Assembly (NCBI RefSeq): GCF_000467125.1
Contig: NZ_BATJ01000006.1
Coordinates: 124,001-188,000 of the forward strand
Direction: 5' to 3'
Source of the DNA: Vibrio proteolyticus NBRC 13287
GTDB lineage: Bacteria > Pseudomonadota > Gammaproteobacteria > Enterobacterales > Vibrionaceae
DNA length: 64,000 bases
Shown: piece by piece, positions 17,496 through 29,000 of the stretch
Layout: the number at the start of each line of letters is the position of its first letter
Numbering within the stretch: position 1 is the stretch's first letter
The notes under the pieces: model-generated
Seen by the model: the letters and a program-made list of their open reading frames with translations, nothing else
Told to the model about the DNA's origin: nothing
Database searches by the model: none
Program-made: the position numbers and the translations under genes

Positions 17496-17797
17496 GCTTT
17501 CCACCTAACGTAGGAGGTGCCCAACAACAATAGTTTCCAAACCTTTGAGTAAACAGAATCCTGTTCAACGCTTAGAGGTGAGCCGCTTACACAAAGCGGG
17601 ACGCTGAGCTATTCCTATGCTGAATTGCTCCGGTGATGGCCTCAGCAGCAATTTCAGAGACGCTGTCTCAGTGATACTGCATTTTCATGTCGATTGTGGT
17701 TAGTATTCTAGACACAGAATGGTTGTTTGTGCTTTTGTATAAGATGTGTGTCCCCCGCACGATGGCTTGTGGTGCGGGGGAGCGAGTACAGTTTCAA
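17496..17797. other. Non-coding gap with several stem-loops
   Basis: No gene seen. Four short hairpins occur in sequence: AACAG/CTGTT near 17550-17563, CCGCTT (17583-17588)/AAGCGG (17594-17599), CTGAATTGCT (17620-17629)/AGCAATTTCAG (17647-17657), and GAGAC (17657-17661)/GTCTC (17665-17669). A fifth, CCCCCGCAC (17752-17760)/GTGCGGGGG (17772-17780), lies next to the katG stop and is probably its terminator, although no T-run follows. The cluster could be a structured RNA or a repeat element. Confidence 0.4.
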
Positions 17798-20002
<2,205 letters not shown>

Positions 20003-20096
20003 CTAGTCGGTACAACTGGTGAACAACACGGGCATAAGGTACGAGTCTGTACGGTTAACAAGATTAGATACATCCTTTTATGGTTGTGGATGCCAG

Positions 20097-20573
20097 TTAT
20101 TTTTGTAAAGAACGTAACATCCAGGCGGTTTTCTCATGGATTCGCATTCTATCGGACACCAACGCAATGCTGGACTCATCATCGGCCTGCTGCGCAAGCT
20201 TTAGAACATGACGAGCGGTTTTCACTACGTGTTCATGGTTTCGGGTAAGGATGTCGATCATTTCCGTTGAGCTGGGTACGCCTTCGACTTCTCTGATGGC
20301 GCTTAACTGCTCGAAGTCTCGGAAAGTACCGGGAGCTGGCACATCCAGTGTGCGGATTCGCTCCGCGATGTCATCTACCGCAGTCGCAAGCTCTGTATAC
20401 TGTTCTTCGAACATCAGATGCAGTTCTCTGAAATTCGGACCTTCCACATTCCAATGAAAATTATGCGTTTGTAGGTAGAGAGTGTAAGAATCTGCGAGAA
20501 GGCGCTTTAATCCTTCGGCTGTATTCAGTCGATGCTCTCTGTCAATCCCGATATTAATGTGTGTCATGTTCAC
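20097..20573 (-). CDS. dps: Dps, ferritin-like DNA-protection protein
   Basis: 158 aa mini-ferritin. The ferroxidase-centre signature is visible as [43 protein letters not shown] (His, Asp and Glu ligands). It sequesters iron with peroxide and shields DNA. A good GGGAG site precedes the ATG. It lies between oxyR upstream and katG downstream (127-bp gap), which supports joint peroxide control. Confidence 0.95.
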   Translation of the reverse strand: MNMTHINIGIDREHRLNTAEGLKRLLADSYTLYLQTHNFHWNVEGPNFRELHLMFEEQYTELATAVDDIAERIRTLDVPAPGTFRDFEQLSAIREVEGVPSSTEMIDILTRNHEHVVKTARHVLKLAQQADDESSIALVSDRMRIHEKTAWMLRSLQK

Positions 20574-20755
20574 TCCCTTTAATACCGCTCAGTGCTGTTA
20601 TTTACTAAGTGCTACAAAAAGTATTGAGTACATGCAGTGATTTGTAAAAATGATAAAAATGAATGTTACGTTCGAAAATTTAGATGGCTGAGCGAACCTT
20701 GTGGAACTGATGCGCGCGTGTTCAATGTTGTTTCCTGCAGCGATTGGTATGGTGG

Positions 20756-21646
20756 TTAAGTGAGAGATTGTTTGGCGATACGAGAGAGCACCTCCAAGCT
20801 GGTCACATCCGCGTAATTGGGACGAAAGGCCAGTGCGATGCGACGATGTGGCCCGGGCTCATTAAGATGAACGGTCGATAGTACCGGATAGTGTGTCACC
20901 AGTTGCTCTAATGCCATTTCCGGGATCAAGGTCGTCCCCATGCCGCTCATTACCATCTGAATCAAGGTATTGAGGCTAGTTGCTCGGTATTCCTGATTGG
21001 CCGTTTGCTCAGAGAGCCGGCACGCGTCAAGGATATGATCTTTCAAGCAGTGGCCCTCTTTCAGCAGCATCAGGTTGGTATCCTGAAGCTCTTCGGACGC
21101 GATGTCAGTTTGGTCTGTGTGTTTTTCACCTTCCAGTGCAACCCAGTAAAAGTCTTCTTGCCAAAACTCCAAGGTGAGCAAGCCATCACAAGGGTAGGGA
21201 ATGGCCAGCACTGCGGCATCGATTTCACCACTGTGTACCATGTCCACCAACACGTGTGATTGCTCTTCTACAATATCGATTTTGGCGTTTGGATACTGTT
21301 TTTTGAGCGTGAGTAAAAGCTTAGGCAGCAGGTAGGGAGCGATGGTCGGAATCATGCCAACAGAAAGCGGAAAACAGAAGGGTTGGCCATAGCTGTGATC
21401 GAGATGTGTCATATCTTCAAGTTGAAGCATGATGTTTGATGCTTTGTCGAGCACCTCTCGGCCGATCGGTGTGACGAGCACTTTCTTATTGTCGCGTTCA
21501 AAAATCTTAATGCCAAGCTGTTTTTCAAGCTCACTGATGCCCGTGCTTAATGTGGATTGACGAACATGACAGAGTTCGGCCGCTTTGCGAAAATGCAGAG
21601 TCTTCGAAACGGCCAAAGCATACGTTAATTGTTTAATGGATAGCAT
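20756..21646 (-). CDS. oxyR: LysR-family peroxide sensor OxyR
   Basis: 296 aa. The N-terminal winged helix (HFRKAAELCHVRQSTLSTGISELEKQLG) and sensor domain match OxyR. The redox cysteines are C200 and C209 in LLKEGHCLKDHILDAC, equivalent to C199/C208 of E. coli. Glycine stands two residues before the peroxidatic Cys; some vibrios carry a second, more sensitive OxyR with Glu there, so this copy is more like the standard form. It sits immediately upstream of dps and katG, its likely targets. Confidence 0.93.
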   Translation of the reverse strand: MLSIKQLTYALAVSKTLHFRKAAELCHVRQSTLSTGISELEKQLGIKIFERDNKKVLVTPIGREVLDKASNIMLQLEDMTHLDHSYGQPFCFPLSVGMIPTIAPYLLPKLLLTLKKQYPNAKIDIVEEQSHVLVDMVHSGEIDAAVLAIPYPCDGLLTLEFWQEDFYWVALEGEKHTDQTDIASEELQDTNLMLLKEGHCLKDHILDACRLSEQTANQEYRATSLNTLIQMVMSGMGTTLIPEMALEQLVTHYPVLSTVHLNEPGPHRRIALAFRPNYADVTSLEVLSRIAKQSLT

Positions 21647-21744
21647 GCGGCCCGCCTGTCGGTATGATTTCGTTCCTTCATCAAAGTTATTTTAGATGAT
21701 TGAAACGCGTTTATTTGGTGCTGCCGAGCAAAATCGATGGGTAC

Positions 21745-22623
21745 CTACCATCCTTCGGCACGACACCGTTTTTCAATATCTAGCGCAACGAGTTGGACTT
21801 CGTGCTCAAGGTAATGCGTGGAGCTTGCCATTTGCAGCATATCTTCAACAAAATGATCAGGGCGGATCATGCGGAGTGTGCTTTCGTTTTTACAAATGAA
21901 ATCGACGCACGGTGAGCCGTGGGCATCGCAGTACTCAACGATATACGTGGCGGCAGTTTGGCGGTTGAGCTGCTGATTGAGTTCGAGCATCCAGTTGAGG
22001 TACTGTTCCCCAAGCCAGCTGGAATAGTGCTGGTTAAAGTAGCGTTTGAGCGATTGGTAATTGAAATTGTCAGATCGTCGATACGTAATTTGTGAGCGGG
22101 TGGGTTGCTCATCGTCAGACGGGAAGTACAGCTCAGAGGGCAACTGATAAGGGTAGCGCTCTTCTATCCAGGTATCGATGGCTGATTTGACGTGATTGAG
22201 AATGTAGTGGAGTGCACTGTATAGCCGACCATAAACAAGTTGGGATTGATAATATAGCCGCAAGTGTTCCCCGTTGTACTGATTGATGTAATTTTGCGGG
22301 ATCTTACAATTTAGGCTGGAGTCATTGACTCGCTTGAAACTGGTTGGGGGAATATCGTTATGCATCAGCCAATGTTGATGTTCTCGCCAAAACGCGATAT
22401 CCATCGCCAAAAGATCTGGCCAAATTGATACACCGAGTTGGGCGCGCATTGGATCGCTCAGCGAAAGAAAATCAGCACCTTCACCATGCAATTTTTGCAA
22501 TTCGCTGTTGAGCTGGTAGATGGTTTCGGGCGCGGCTTGCTGCCAGAGGCGCTGCTTTTCTTCGTTACTCTTGCTTTCTGAGTACCCTGGCAGATAACGT
22601 TCATAAAGTTGTTGTTTCAACAT
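21745..22623 (-). CDS. Hypothetical protein (292 aa)
   Basis: Soluble protein, rich in aromatic residues and helices, with no signal peptide or membrane segment (MLKQQLYERYLPGYSESKSNEEKQRLWQQ...). ATG 22623 is preferred over the adjacent GTG 22626. I do not recognise a domain. It lies upstream of oxyR with about 100 bp between, on the same strand, so a link with oxidative stress is conceivable but unsupported. Confidence 0.6.
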   Translation of the reverse strand: MLKQQLYERYLPGYSESKSNEEKQRLWQQAAPETIYQLNSELQKLHGEGADFLSLSDPMRAQLGVSIWPDLLAMDIAFWREHQHWLMHNDIPPTSFKRVNDSSLNCKIPQNYINQYNGEHLRLYYQSQLVYGRLYSALHYILNHVKSAIDTWIEERYPYQLPSELYFPSDDEQPTRSQITYRRSDNFNYQSLKRYFNQHYSSWLGEQYLNWMLELNQQLNRQTAATYIVEYCDAHGSPCVDFICKNESTLRMIRPDHFVEDMLQMASSTHYLEHEVQLVALDIEKRCRAEGW

Positions 22624-22790
22624 CACTACTCTCTGAAAAGGTATCTGTTGTTACCAAGTATATACGTTTAAATGGTACGCGTAGTTCTTTCGTGTGGGAG
22701 AGCGCGTTAGTTAGAGGGTGAAAATAAGCACTGACTTGAAGCGACTCAGCCAGACAAAAGAAGCCTTCACCGCAGTATGCGCGGCGAAAT

Positions 22791-23684
22791 TTACAATGTC
22801 TGACTGATGGTCAAGATCTTTTCTCTCAACCAGCGGTGTGCCAGATCGGCGTTCATTCTTGGGTGCCAGAACATTGAAATGGTGATGGAGGGGAGGTTAA
22901 ACGGCAGTGCAAAGCTATGCATGTTTTTCCTCAGGCTTTCCGTATGCTTTGCCGGAACGGTGGCGATAAAAGGTGTGCTTCGTGCTAATGCGACCGCGCT
23001 GCTATAGCTGCCAACCAATGCGCGAACATCAAGTTCATCTTCTGGTTTATCTAACAACGAGGCTAAGTGATGGCCGCGTTGACCGTTACGACACACGCCA
23101 ATGTGACCCGCTTGCAGATACGATTTTTGTGTAATGGTCTTCCTGCTCAGGGAGTGACCTTTTTGAACCACGCCGATGAATTCGTCATCAAACATTCTTT
23201 GCACAATCAGCTCGGGATGAGACAACTCGCTGAGTTTACCCGTCTCAATATCGACCGAGCCATCTCTCAGGCTATTACCTTGGGCGGTTGCGTGAGAGAG
23301 AAAACGGATCCGAATACCGGGCGCTTCTTCGGCAATGGATTGGATCAGTGTGCCGCCGATACTTTCCACAAATCCATCGCTGGTTAAGAGTGTGAAGGTA
23401 CGTTCGATCTCTCCGATGTGTAACGAGGTCACGGGTCTGAGTACCTCTTCAACCTCTGAACTTATTCGGGCCACCTGAGCCTGAATCTCCAGTGCACGTG
23501 GCGAGGGAACCAGCCCTCGGCCTGCTCGCACTAGAACAGGATCGTCCATCGTGTCACGCAAACGCGCCAAGGTCCGGCTCATTGCTGACTGACTCAAGTT
23601 CATTCGTCTGGCGGCGCGAGCAACATTTCGCTCTTCAAGAAGTACTTTCAGTGCCGGGATTAGATTTAAATCGATGTCTTTCAT
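22791..23684 (-). CDS. LysR-family transcriptional regulator
   Basis: 297 aa. The N-terminal helix-turn-helix (LKVLLEERNVARAARRMNLSQSAMSRTLARLRDTMDDPVLVRAGRGLVPSPRA) is of the NodD/LeuO-like LysR subgroup, followed by a substrate-binding domain. It is divergent from an MFS exporter gene 114 bp away, which is its probable target. The inducer is unknown. Confidence 0.88.
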   Translation of the reverse strand: MKDIDLNLIPALKVLLEERNVARAARRMNLSQSAMSRTLARLRDTMDDPVLVRAGRGLVPSPRALEIQAQVARISSEVEEVLRPVTSLHIGEIERTFTLLTSDGFVESIGGTLIQSIAEEAPGIRIRFLSHATAQGNSLRDGSVDIETGKLSELSHPELIVQRMFDDEFIGVVQKGHSLSRKTITQKSYLQAGHIGVCRNGQRGHHLASLLDKPEDELDVRALVGSYSSAVALARSTPFIATVPAKHTESLRKNMHSFALPFNLPSITISMFWHPRMNADLAHRWLREKILTISQTL

Positions 23685-23798
23685 TATTCAGAGTGTGGCG
23701 TTCTGTGCATTTTATAAGTGTAGTTCATGCGTGTTCCGCCATTCAATGCTGGTGGATAAAATTGATCGAAACTTAGGTGACGAGCAAAAGGAACGCCC

Positions 23799-25040
23799 AT
23801 GAAAGCCAAGATATCTAAACTTGAACAGCCCGATACATTACCATTTGGTAAACGACTGGCGCTCTGCGGTCTGGCGATGGTTGTGCTGTTATCTTCCTTC
23901 AATATCAGTGTAGTTAACGTGGCATTACCAGATCTTGCGAACACGTTTTCGGTGGCGATGTCCGGAGTTCAGTGGCTAACCATCAGCTATTTGCTGGCGA
24001 TGACATTGTTGATGCCTGTTGCGGGAATGTTAGGAGACAGGTTCGGAAGAAAATCACTGGTACTAAAAGGATTAGGGATTTTTCTTGTCGGGACCGTAGG
24101 CTGTGTTTTGTCGGACAACCTCGTTCTTTTGATTGCCGCACGCGCTATTCAAGGCGTAGGGGCTGCATTGCTGATGAGCTTGGCGATGAGTTTTGTCAGC
24201 GATCTGGTTCCGTCGTCGAAAATGGGATCCGTTATGGGTTTGCTGGGCACTACTTCTGCAGTGGGTACTGCACTGGGACCTGTGTTGGGCGGTGTACTGA
24301 TCAGTCATTTTCACTGGAATACGATATTTTACGTAAGTGTGCCAGTTGGAATCTTGGCTTATGTGCTGCTGAGTCGCTTATTACCCCATTCCGCCTCAGA
24401 AGTTCCGAGTACATCCATTGCTGCTTCTTGGGTTATTCAACTGCAACAAAATCATCACCTTTTACGTAGTTGCATGGCCAATTTTTTGGTTTCGGCGGTG
24501 ATCATGTCTACGATGGTTGTTGGTCCTTTTTATCTAAGTAACGGGTTGCAACTGAGCCCCGAAAAAGTAGGGCTCCTGATGGCAATTGGCCCTATCGTTG
24601 CTGCGATAGCTGGTGCTCCGGCTGGTCAGTTAACTGACCGAAAAGGCGCTGCATTCGTTATTTGTGCTGGCCTTATCAGTATGATAGTTGGCTGCTTGTC
24701 CATCGCGCTGAGCGCCCAATCGACGTCAACACTAGGGTACATGGCATCGTTGGTCCTTATCACTGCTGGATATGCGATGTTCCAAGCTGCGAATAACACC
24801 GCGGTTATGAAAAATGTCAAAAAGAGCAACAAAGGCATTACTTCTGCTCTGCTTAATTTTTCGCGAAACTCAGGTTTAATGACCGGAGCTTCAGTGATGG
24901 GGTGGGTCTATATGACGGCCGCTGTTCGCATATATGGTGAACAAAATTCATCTATTTTCGGTTTTACGATTACATTTTTATTAGCGTCAGGGCTTGTAGC
25001 ATTCGCAATGGCAGGAATCTTTACAGGGAAAGAAAAATAG
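23799..25040 (+). CDS. MFS drug-exporter-like transporter (DHA2 type)
   Basis: 413 aa, about 12 membrane helices. The MFS motif A is GMLGDRFGRKSLV and the first helices (NISVVNVALPDLANTFSV...GVQWLTISYLLAMTLLMPVAGM) are of the EmrB/QacA-like DHA2 family. It is shorter than the usual 14-helix members (about 470-510 aa). AAAAGGA precedes the ATG. Divergent from a LysR regulator. Likely a toxic-compound efflux pump; substrate unknown. Confidence 0.85.
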   Translation: MKAKISKLEQPDTLPFGKRLALCGLAMVVLLSSFNISVVNVALPDLANTFSVAMSGVQWLTISYLLAMTLLMPVAGMLGDRFGRKSLVLKGLGIFLVGTVGCVLSDNLVLLIAARAIQGVGAALLMSLAMSFVSDLVPSSKMGSVMGLLGTTSAVGTALGPVLGGVLISHFHWNTIFYVSVPVGILAYVLLSRLLPHSASEVPSTSIAASWVIQLQQNHHLLRSCMANFLVSAVIMSTMVVGPFYLSNGLQLSPEKVGLLMAIGPIVAAIAGAPAGQLTDRKGAAFVICAGLISMIVGCLSIALSAQSTSTLGYMASLVLITAGYAMFQAANNTAVMKNVKKSNKGITSALLNFSRNSGLMTGASVMGWVYMTAAVRIYGEQNSSIFGFTITFLLASGLVAFAMAGIFTGKEK

Positions 25041-25553
25041 GGAGTAACCACCTTGTTGTTATAAGAAACAGGAAGGGTTGAATTATACGAAATAAAATAA
25101 TGAAAAAGTTGAAGTGACAATTTTAAAACTATCACTTCAACTTGGTGGCTATTTTTGTATAGATTGTTTTTGGGTGGGATAATCAATGGAATGTTTTTGT
25201 AGATGCTCATAGAGCACTGTTTGCTTTTACGTCAGCTTCTTATGTGTTTATTCTCTTCGTTAGTGTTGAATTTATATTGGCTAGTTATCATTGTTTCATT
25301 TAATTAACATGTGAGTATTTTGTCTATTAGTGGTAATGAGACCCTGTCCACAATATTAAAACATGTCTTAGTTTCATTTTCAGATAAAATGACAGGATGC
25401 TCCATTCTGATTTTCTAGTCTTTCCGTGTTATTTCATAAACAACCTCTCAGTTGGTCGTTCTTATCGGCAGTTTTATCTAGAGGTTCTGCAATTGCCAAG
25501 ATTGTAATATCTGCTGGTAAAATCCGAGTTATTTTCGTCAGTGTTCTGTAGTA
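25041..25553. other. AT-rich gap before the T6SS effector genes
   Basis: 513 bp without a gene. AAGTTGAAGTGA (25106-25117) and TCACTTCAACTT (25132-25143) form a perfect 12-bp stem with a 14-nt loop, a plausible terminator for the MFS gene. The remainder is AT-rich, marks a composition change into the effector island, and must hold its promoter; I cannot assign -35/-10 boxes. Confidence 0.5.
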
Positions 25554-26009
25554 ATGAATCCGTCAGATAACCCTATCTCACAAACAGAATTTTTATCTCG
25601 AATCGGCTGGATCCGCGAAGTGCATCCTGAAGGCAATCGCGTCAAGATCGATTTTGAAGGTAACCCAGTTGGACAAGCAGTATGGAGTGCCGTAGGAAGG
25701 GCATTTACCTATGCCGATATCCTACTTGCCATTGATAACCAGTTAGATTGTCGCATTGAATTTATGGCAGGGGATATCAGTTTGCCGATCTTAGTTGATA
25801 TCTATTCCTCTTTGCTGGCTAAAGATGAACTGGTATTTAGAGCCAAGCGCATGACGATAGAGGGTAAAGAAGAAGTCATTCTTCGTTCTGGGGACGCTCA
25901 AACTCGGCTTCGTTCCAACAACGCTTCCGTGCGTACCGATGCGGTTTACATAAGCAGCACTGCAGAAAAAGTGCAGAAAATAAACGCAAAGAAAGTCACC
26001 TTAAATTAA
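25554..26009 (+). CDS. DUF6484-like T6SS-associated protein
   Basis: 151 aa. IGWIREVHPEGNRVKIDFEGNPVGQAVWSAVGR is a small beta-barrel-like segment as in DUF6484 proteins encoded beside type VI effectors. No signal peptide. It ends 24 nt before the PAAR-like effector gene and is probably an adaptor or loading factor for it; that role is inferred from position. No good Shine-Dalgarno sequence precedes the ATG. Confidence 0.65.
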   Translation: MNPSDNPISQTEFLSRIGWIREVHPEGNRVKIDFEGNPVGQAVWSAVGRAFTYADILLAIDNQLDCRIEFMAGDISLPILVDIYSSLLAKDELVFRAKRMTIEGKEEVILRSGDAQTRLRSNNASVRTDAVYISSTAEKVQKINAKKVTLN

Positions 26010-26033
26010 CAATCAACTGCCCAGGAGTCGTCA

Positions 26034-29000
26034 ATGGCTGTCACAATTAATGCAAACGGACTGAGTGTTGTTCATAAAGGTTCTGGGGGAGAGGCGAATG
26101 CGTCCGTACCTGATGTTTGTCTTACCAAAGTAGGCAAACCTATCGTGCCTATCCCATATGGGAACAACGCCAAGTCATCCGACTTAGCTGACGGTAGCAC
26201 GACTGTAGTTGCTGATGGGGGCAACAGCATTGCATTAAAAGGCAGTAAGTTCTCAAAAAGCACTGGGGATGCGGCTGGCGACAAAAAAGGGGTGGCGTCC
26301 GGTACGATCGAAGCGGAGGCTGAGTTTGTTACCGCCTCATCTAATGTATTGATTGAGGGTAAAGGCGTCGCGCGTCATTCGGACCAAATGACGATGAACA
26401 AAGCCAATACCATGTGTTTCGGTGTGCAGAATCCGTCAGTCAGTGTGGATGAGGAAGCTGAGAGCGAATGCGATTTGCACGTCTGTGTGCGCTATCCCAA
26501 TGGGCAACGCCTGACGAATGCAGAATATGCCTTAAAAGACGAAGGTGGTGCGTCTTTGGGGGCAGGGCAACTGGATGCGCGTGGCAAAAGCAGTGTTTCT
26601 GGCCTGAAGCCTGGCAAAGCGGTGATTCAGGTAGAAGAAAGCCGAGACGACTATGCGCTTACCCCCGTGAGAAGAGAAAACCCTCATTATTTAGCATCCA
26701 TTCCCGATGGTGACTTTTTTGATATTGCCAGCAAAGGTCAGCGTGGCTTCTGGCAGCCGACTCGTATCGAAACCGGTTTGACGCCATGGGGGAGTATCGG
26801 GCAGTGCTTGAGCAGCGACGTATTTTTTCAGGATATTGTTGAAGCCGAAACAAAGCGCCACTTTCGCCACTTGCATCCGGAAACCACATACAACTTCGGC
26901 ACGGTGAGTGATGCAGTTATTGGTAATCTGAATATGCCGCTTCCTCATACGACGGAAACCTTGTTGGCCTATTCAATGCCATTGAGTCTGGAGGAAGGTG
27001 AGTTACTCTCGGTGTTATTGCGTCTTGCGCCTCACGAAACCACCGATCGCATGCTGGCTTATATGCGAGCTCGTGGAACGGGCAACCCGCAATCCTACCT
27101 CGGTGGTTATGATTGGCGTGGTGCCGAGAAAACCATGAACGATGAGCTGGATAGTTTAATCGGCAAAATCAAGCAGCGCTTGGCCTTCCTAAAGGGAGAA
27201 GCGAGCAAGTTGCAATATGCCTATCTGTCGGAAGAGGTGTTTGACAAGCATATTGATACGATCAGCACTTACGCCAAAGGGTTGCCAGAGCTCGTTTCTG
27301 GAGTCTTCACTAAAATGCAATCCAAGGCCTCGACACTGCTGTCTAACACCAGCAACGTGAACGTGATTAAAGCGCCTGGCAATACCTATTCTGCAGAGGC
27401 AGGTGTGATAGAAGCCGTTGTCAATACCACGCAAAGCGTCGATTTGGTTGAACCCTATATGAATGAAGTGCCCGGGAAGATAGATAATGTGTTGCCTATC
27501 TATCCCGTGCGTTACGGGTATGCCAACTTCTTTGATACCATTCTGCCTGCTCAGGCGCCGCCGACTTTGCCTGAAATGGCGAGTGCTTCCGGCCTCAATG
27601 AAACTGGTGGTTATATTCTGCGCCTGCTGCGTGAAGGTTGGATTTACATCAAAGAAGAGGGGGATAAAGACCAACTGCATATCTTCCACTACGCTCAAAC
27701 TGAAACCGCCACAGGCGTGATCGAAAAGTTCGAAAAATACTACTTTACCAACGAAGAAAACGCCCAAGATGGCCTAACGCTGGATACCTCATCCGGTTCG
27801 AACTTCTATCCGTTTGCGTTTGTTACGGCTGGTACTAAACAGATCTCCATTGCGTATTCCGAGCATGAATGGTCTGCCGCCGTCATTGACAACATGAACG
27901 ACGATGAAGAACTGCGTAAAAAGGCTATGCAGCAAGTGGATTTGAGTTCGCCGCAAACCGAGTTTAGCCAAGAGGCGACGCAAGAGAACATTAGCGCTTT
28001 GGTTGAGGACTATCGTAATAACGATGAAAAATGGTTAGCAGACAAAGACAGTGCTAAACCAATGCCCCATGGCCTTGATTTGGCAACCACCACACTAAGT
28101 TATCACCTTGCTGCTGAAGGTGTGGTAGAAACCATGCAAAAAAGCCATAGCGAGCATAAAGACGGCACATTGGTGGCTTTGTTTGACCCTGTCGGCCGTC
28201 AGCGAGATATTGCCAATAAGCTCAGTATGACGATCGCTGAGGGGCAAGCCTATCAACAAAACAACCTCTATCCATTGACGATAGGAACCTATGCCAAAGC
28301 CTGTATGGACAGTACGGTGCCTGAAGTCAGTAAAGCCGCGCAAGAAAACCTTGATACACAAGCATTAACTGACTTTATAAATGCAAGTCAAGTCAAAATG
28401 GACAAGATTGCTAAAGAAACTCAGCAGTGGCTGAAGATGATGGATTACTTTGTTGCTGGAGAGGGAGCAAAAGACGAGATAGGGTCGCTGACTTTTTACC
28501 TGCAACATTATTTTGATGTTCGCCAAGAGGGCATAGTTAAACCGGCGTTGGAGCTGGCTAAATTGATGTTCTTGCTGGGTACACTCTTTGAAGGCGTGAC
28601 CGCCAGCGAAGAAGGCATGGAAACCTTGGACGATTGGGTAGGTCAAGCGTTTATGACTGAGGCACTAACACCTGAAGATAATGCGGTGGGTGCCGCCTTT
28701 AAAATCGCAGAACGTATTTTTACCCAGTGCCAAGGGGGAAGTTGGCGTCAGTTGACTGGTGATGCGGGCAATCATGTTTTGAGTTCTATGGGGACTTTTT
28801 TGGCACGGATGCCCATTGCTTTTGATTATGTGGGCAAGCAAAGCGGAAAATGGGCCAAAATAGCGGGCAATGCAGGGTTGGAGAGATTTTATCGGACGAC
28901 ATTTCCTTCGATGCTCGATGCGCTTTTGGGGTTAAAAGTAACAGGAAATCGAGTGTCAGTACCTTTTGATGAGGTTGAGTCGCTGCTTGAGAAGCAGGCA

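Noticed and set aside
17496..17797. Integron attC site in the hairpin-rich gap
   Set aside because: The stem-loops lack the paired simple sites (RYYYAAC/GTTRRRY) and no integron integrase is present.
27189..27767. 192-aa minus-strand ORF inside the T6SS effector gene
   Set aside because: Shadow frame; the effector frame explains the sequence with recognisable domains.
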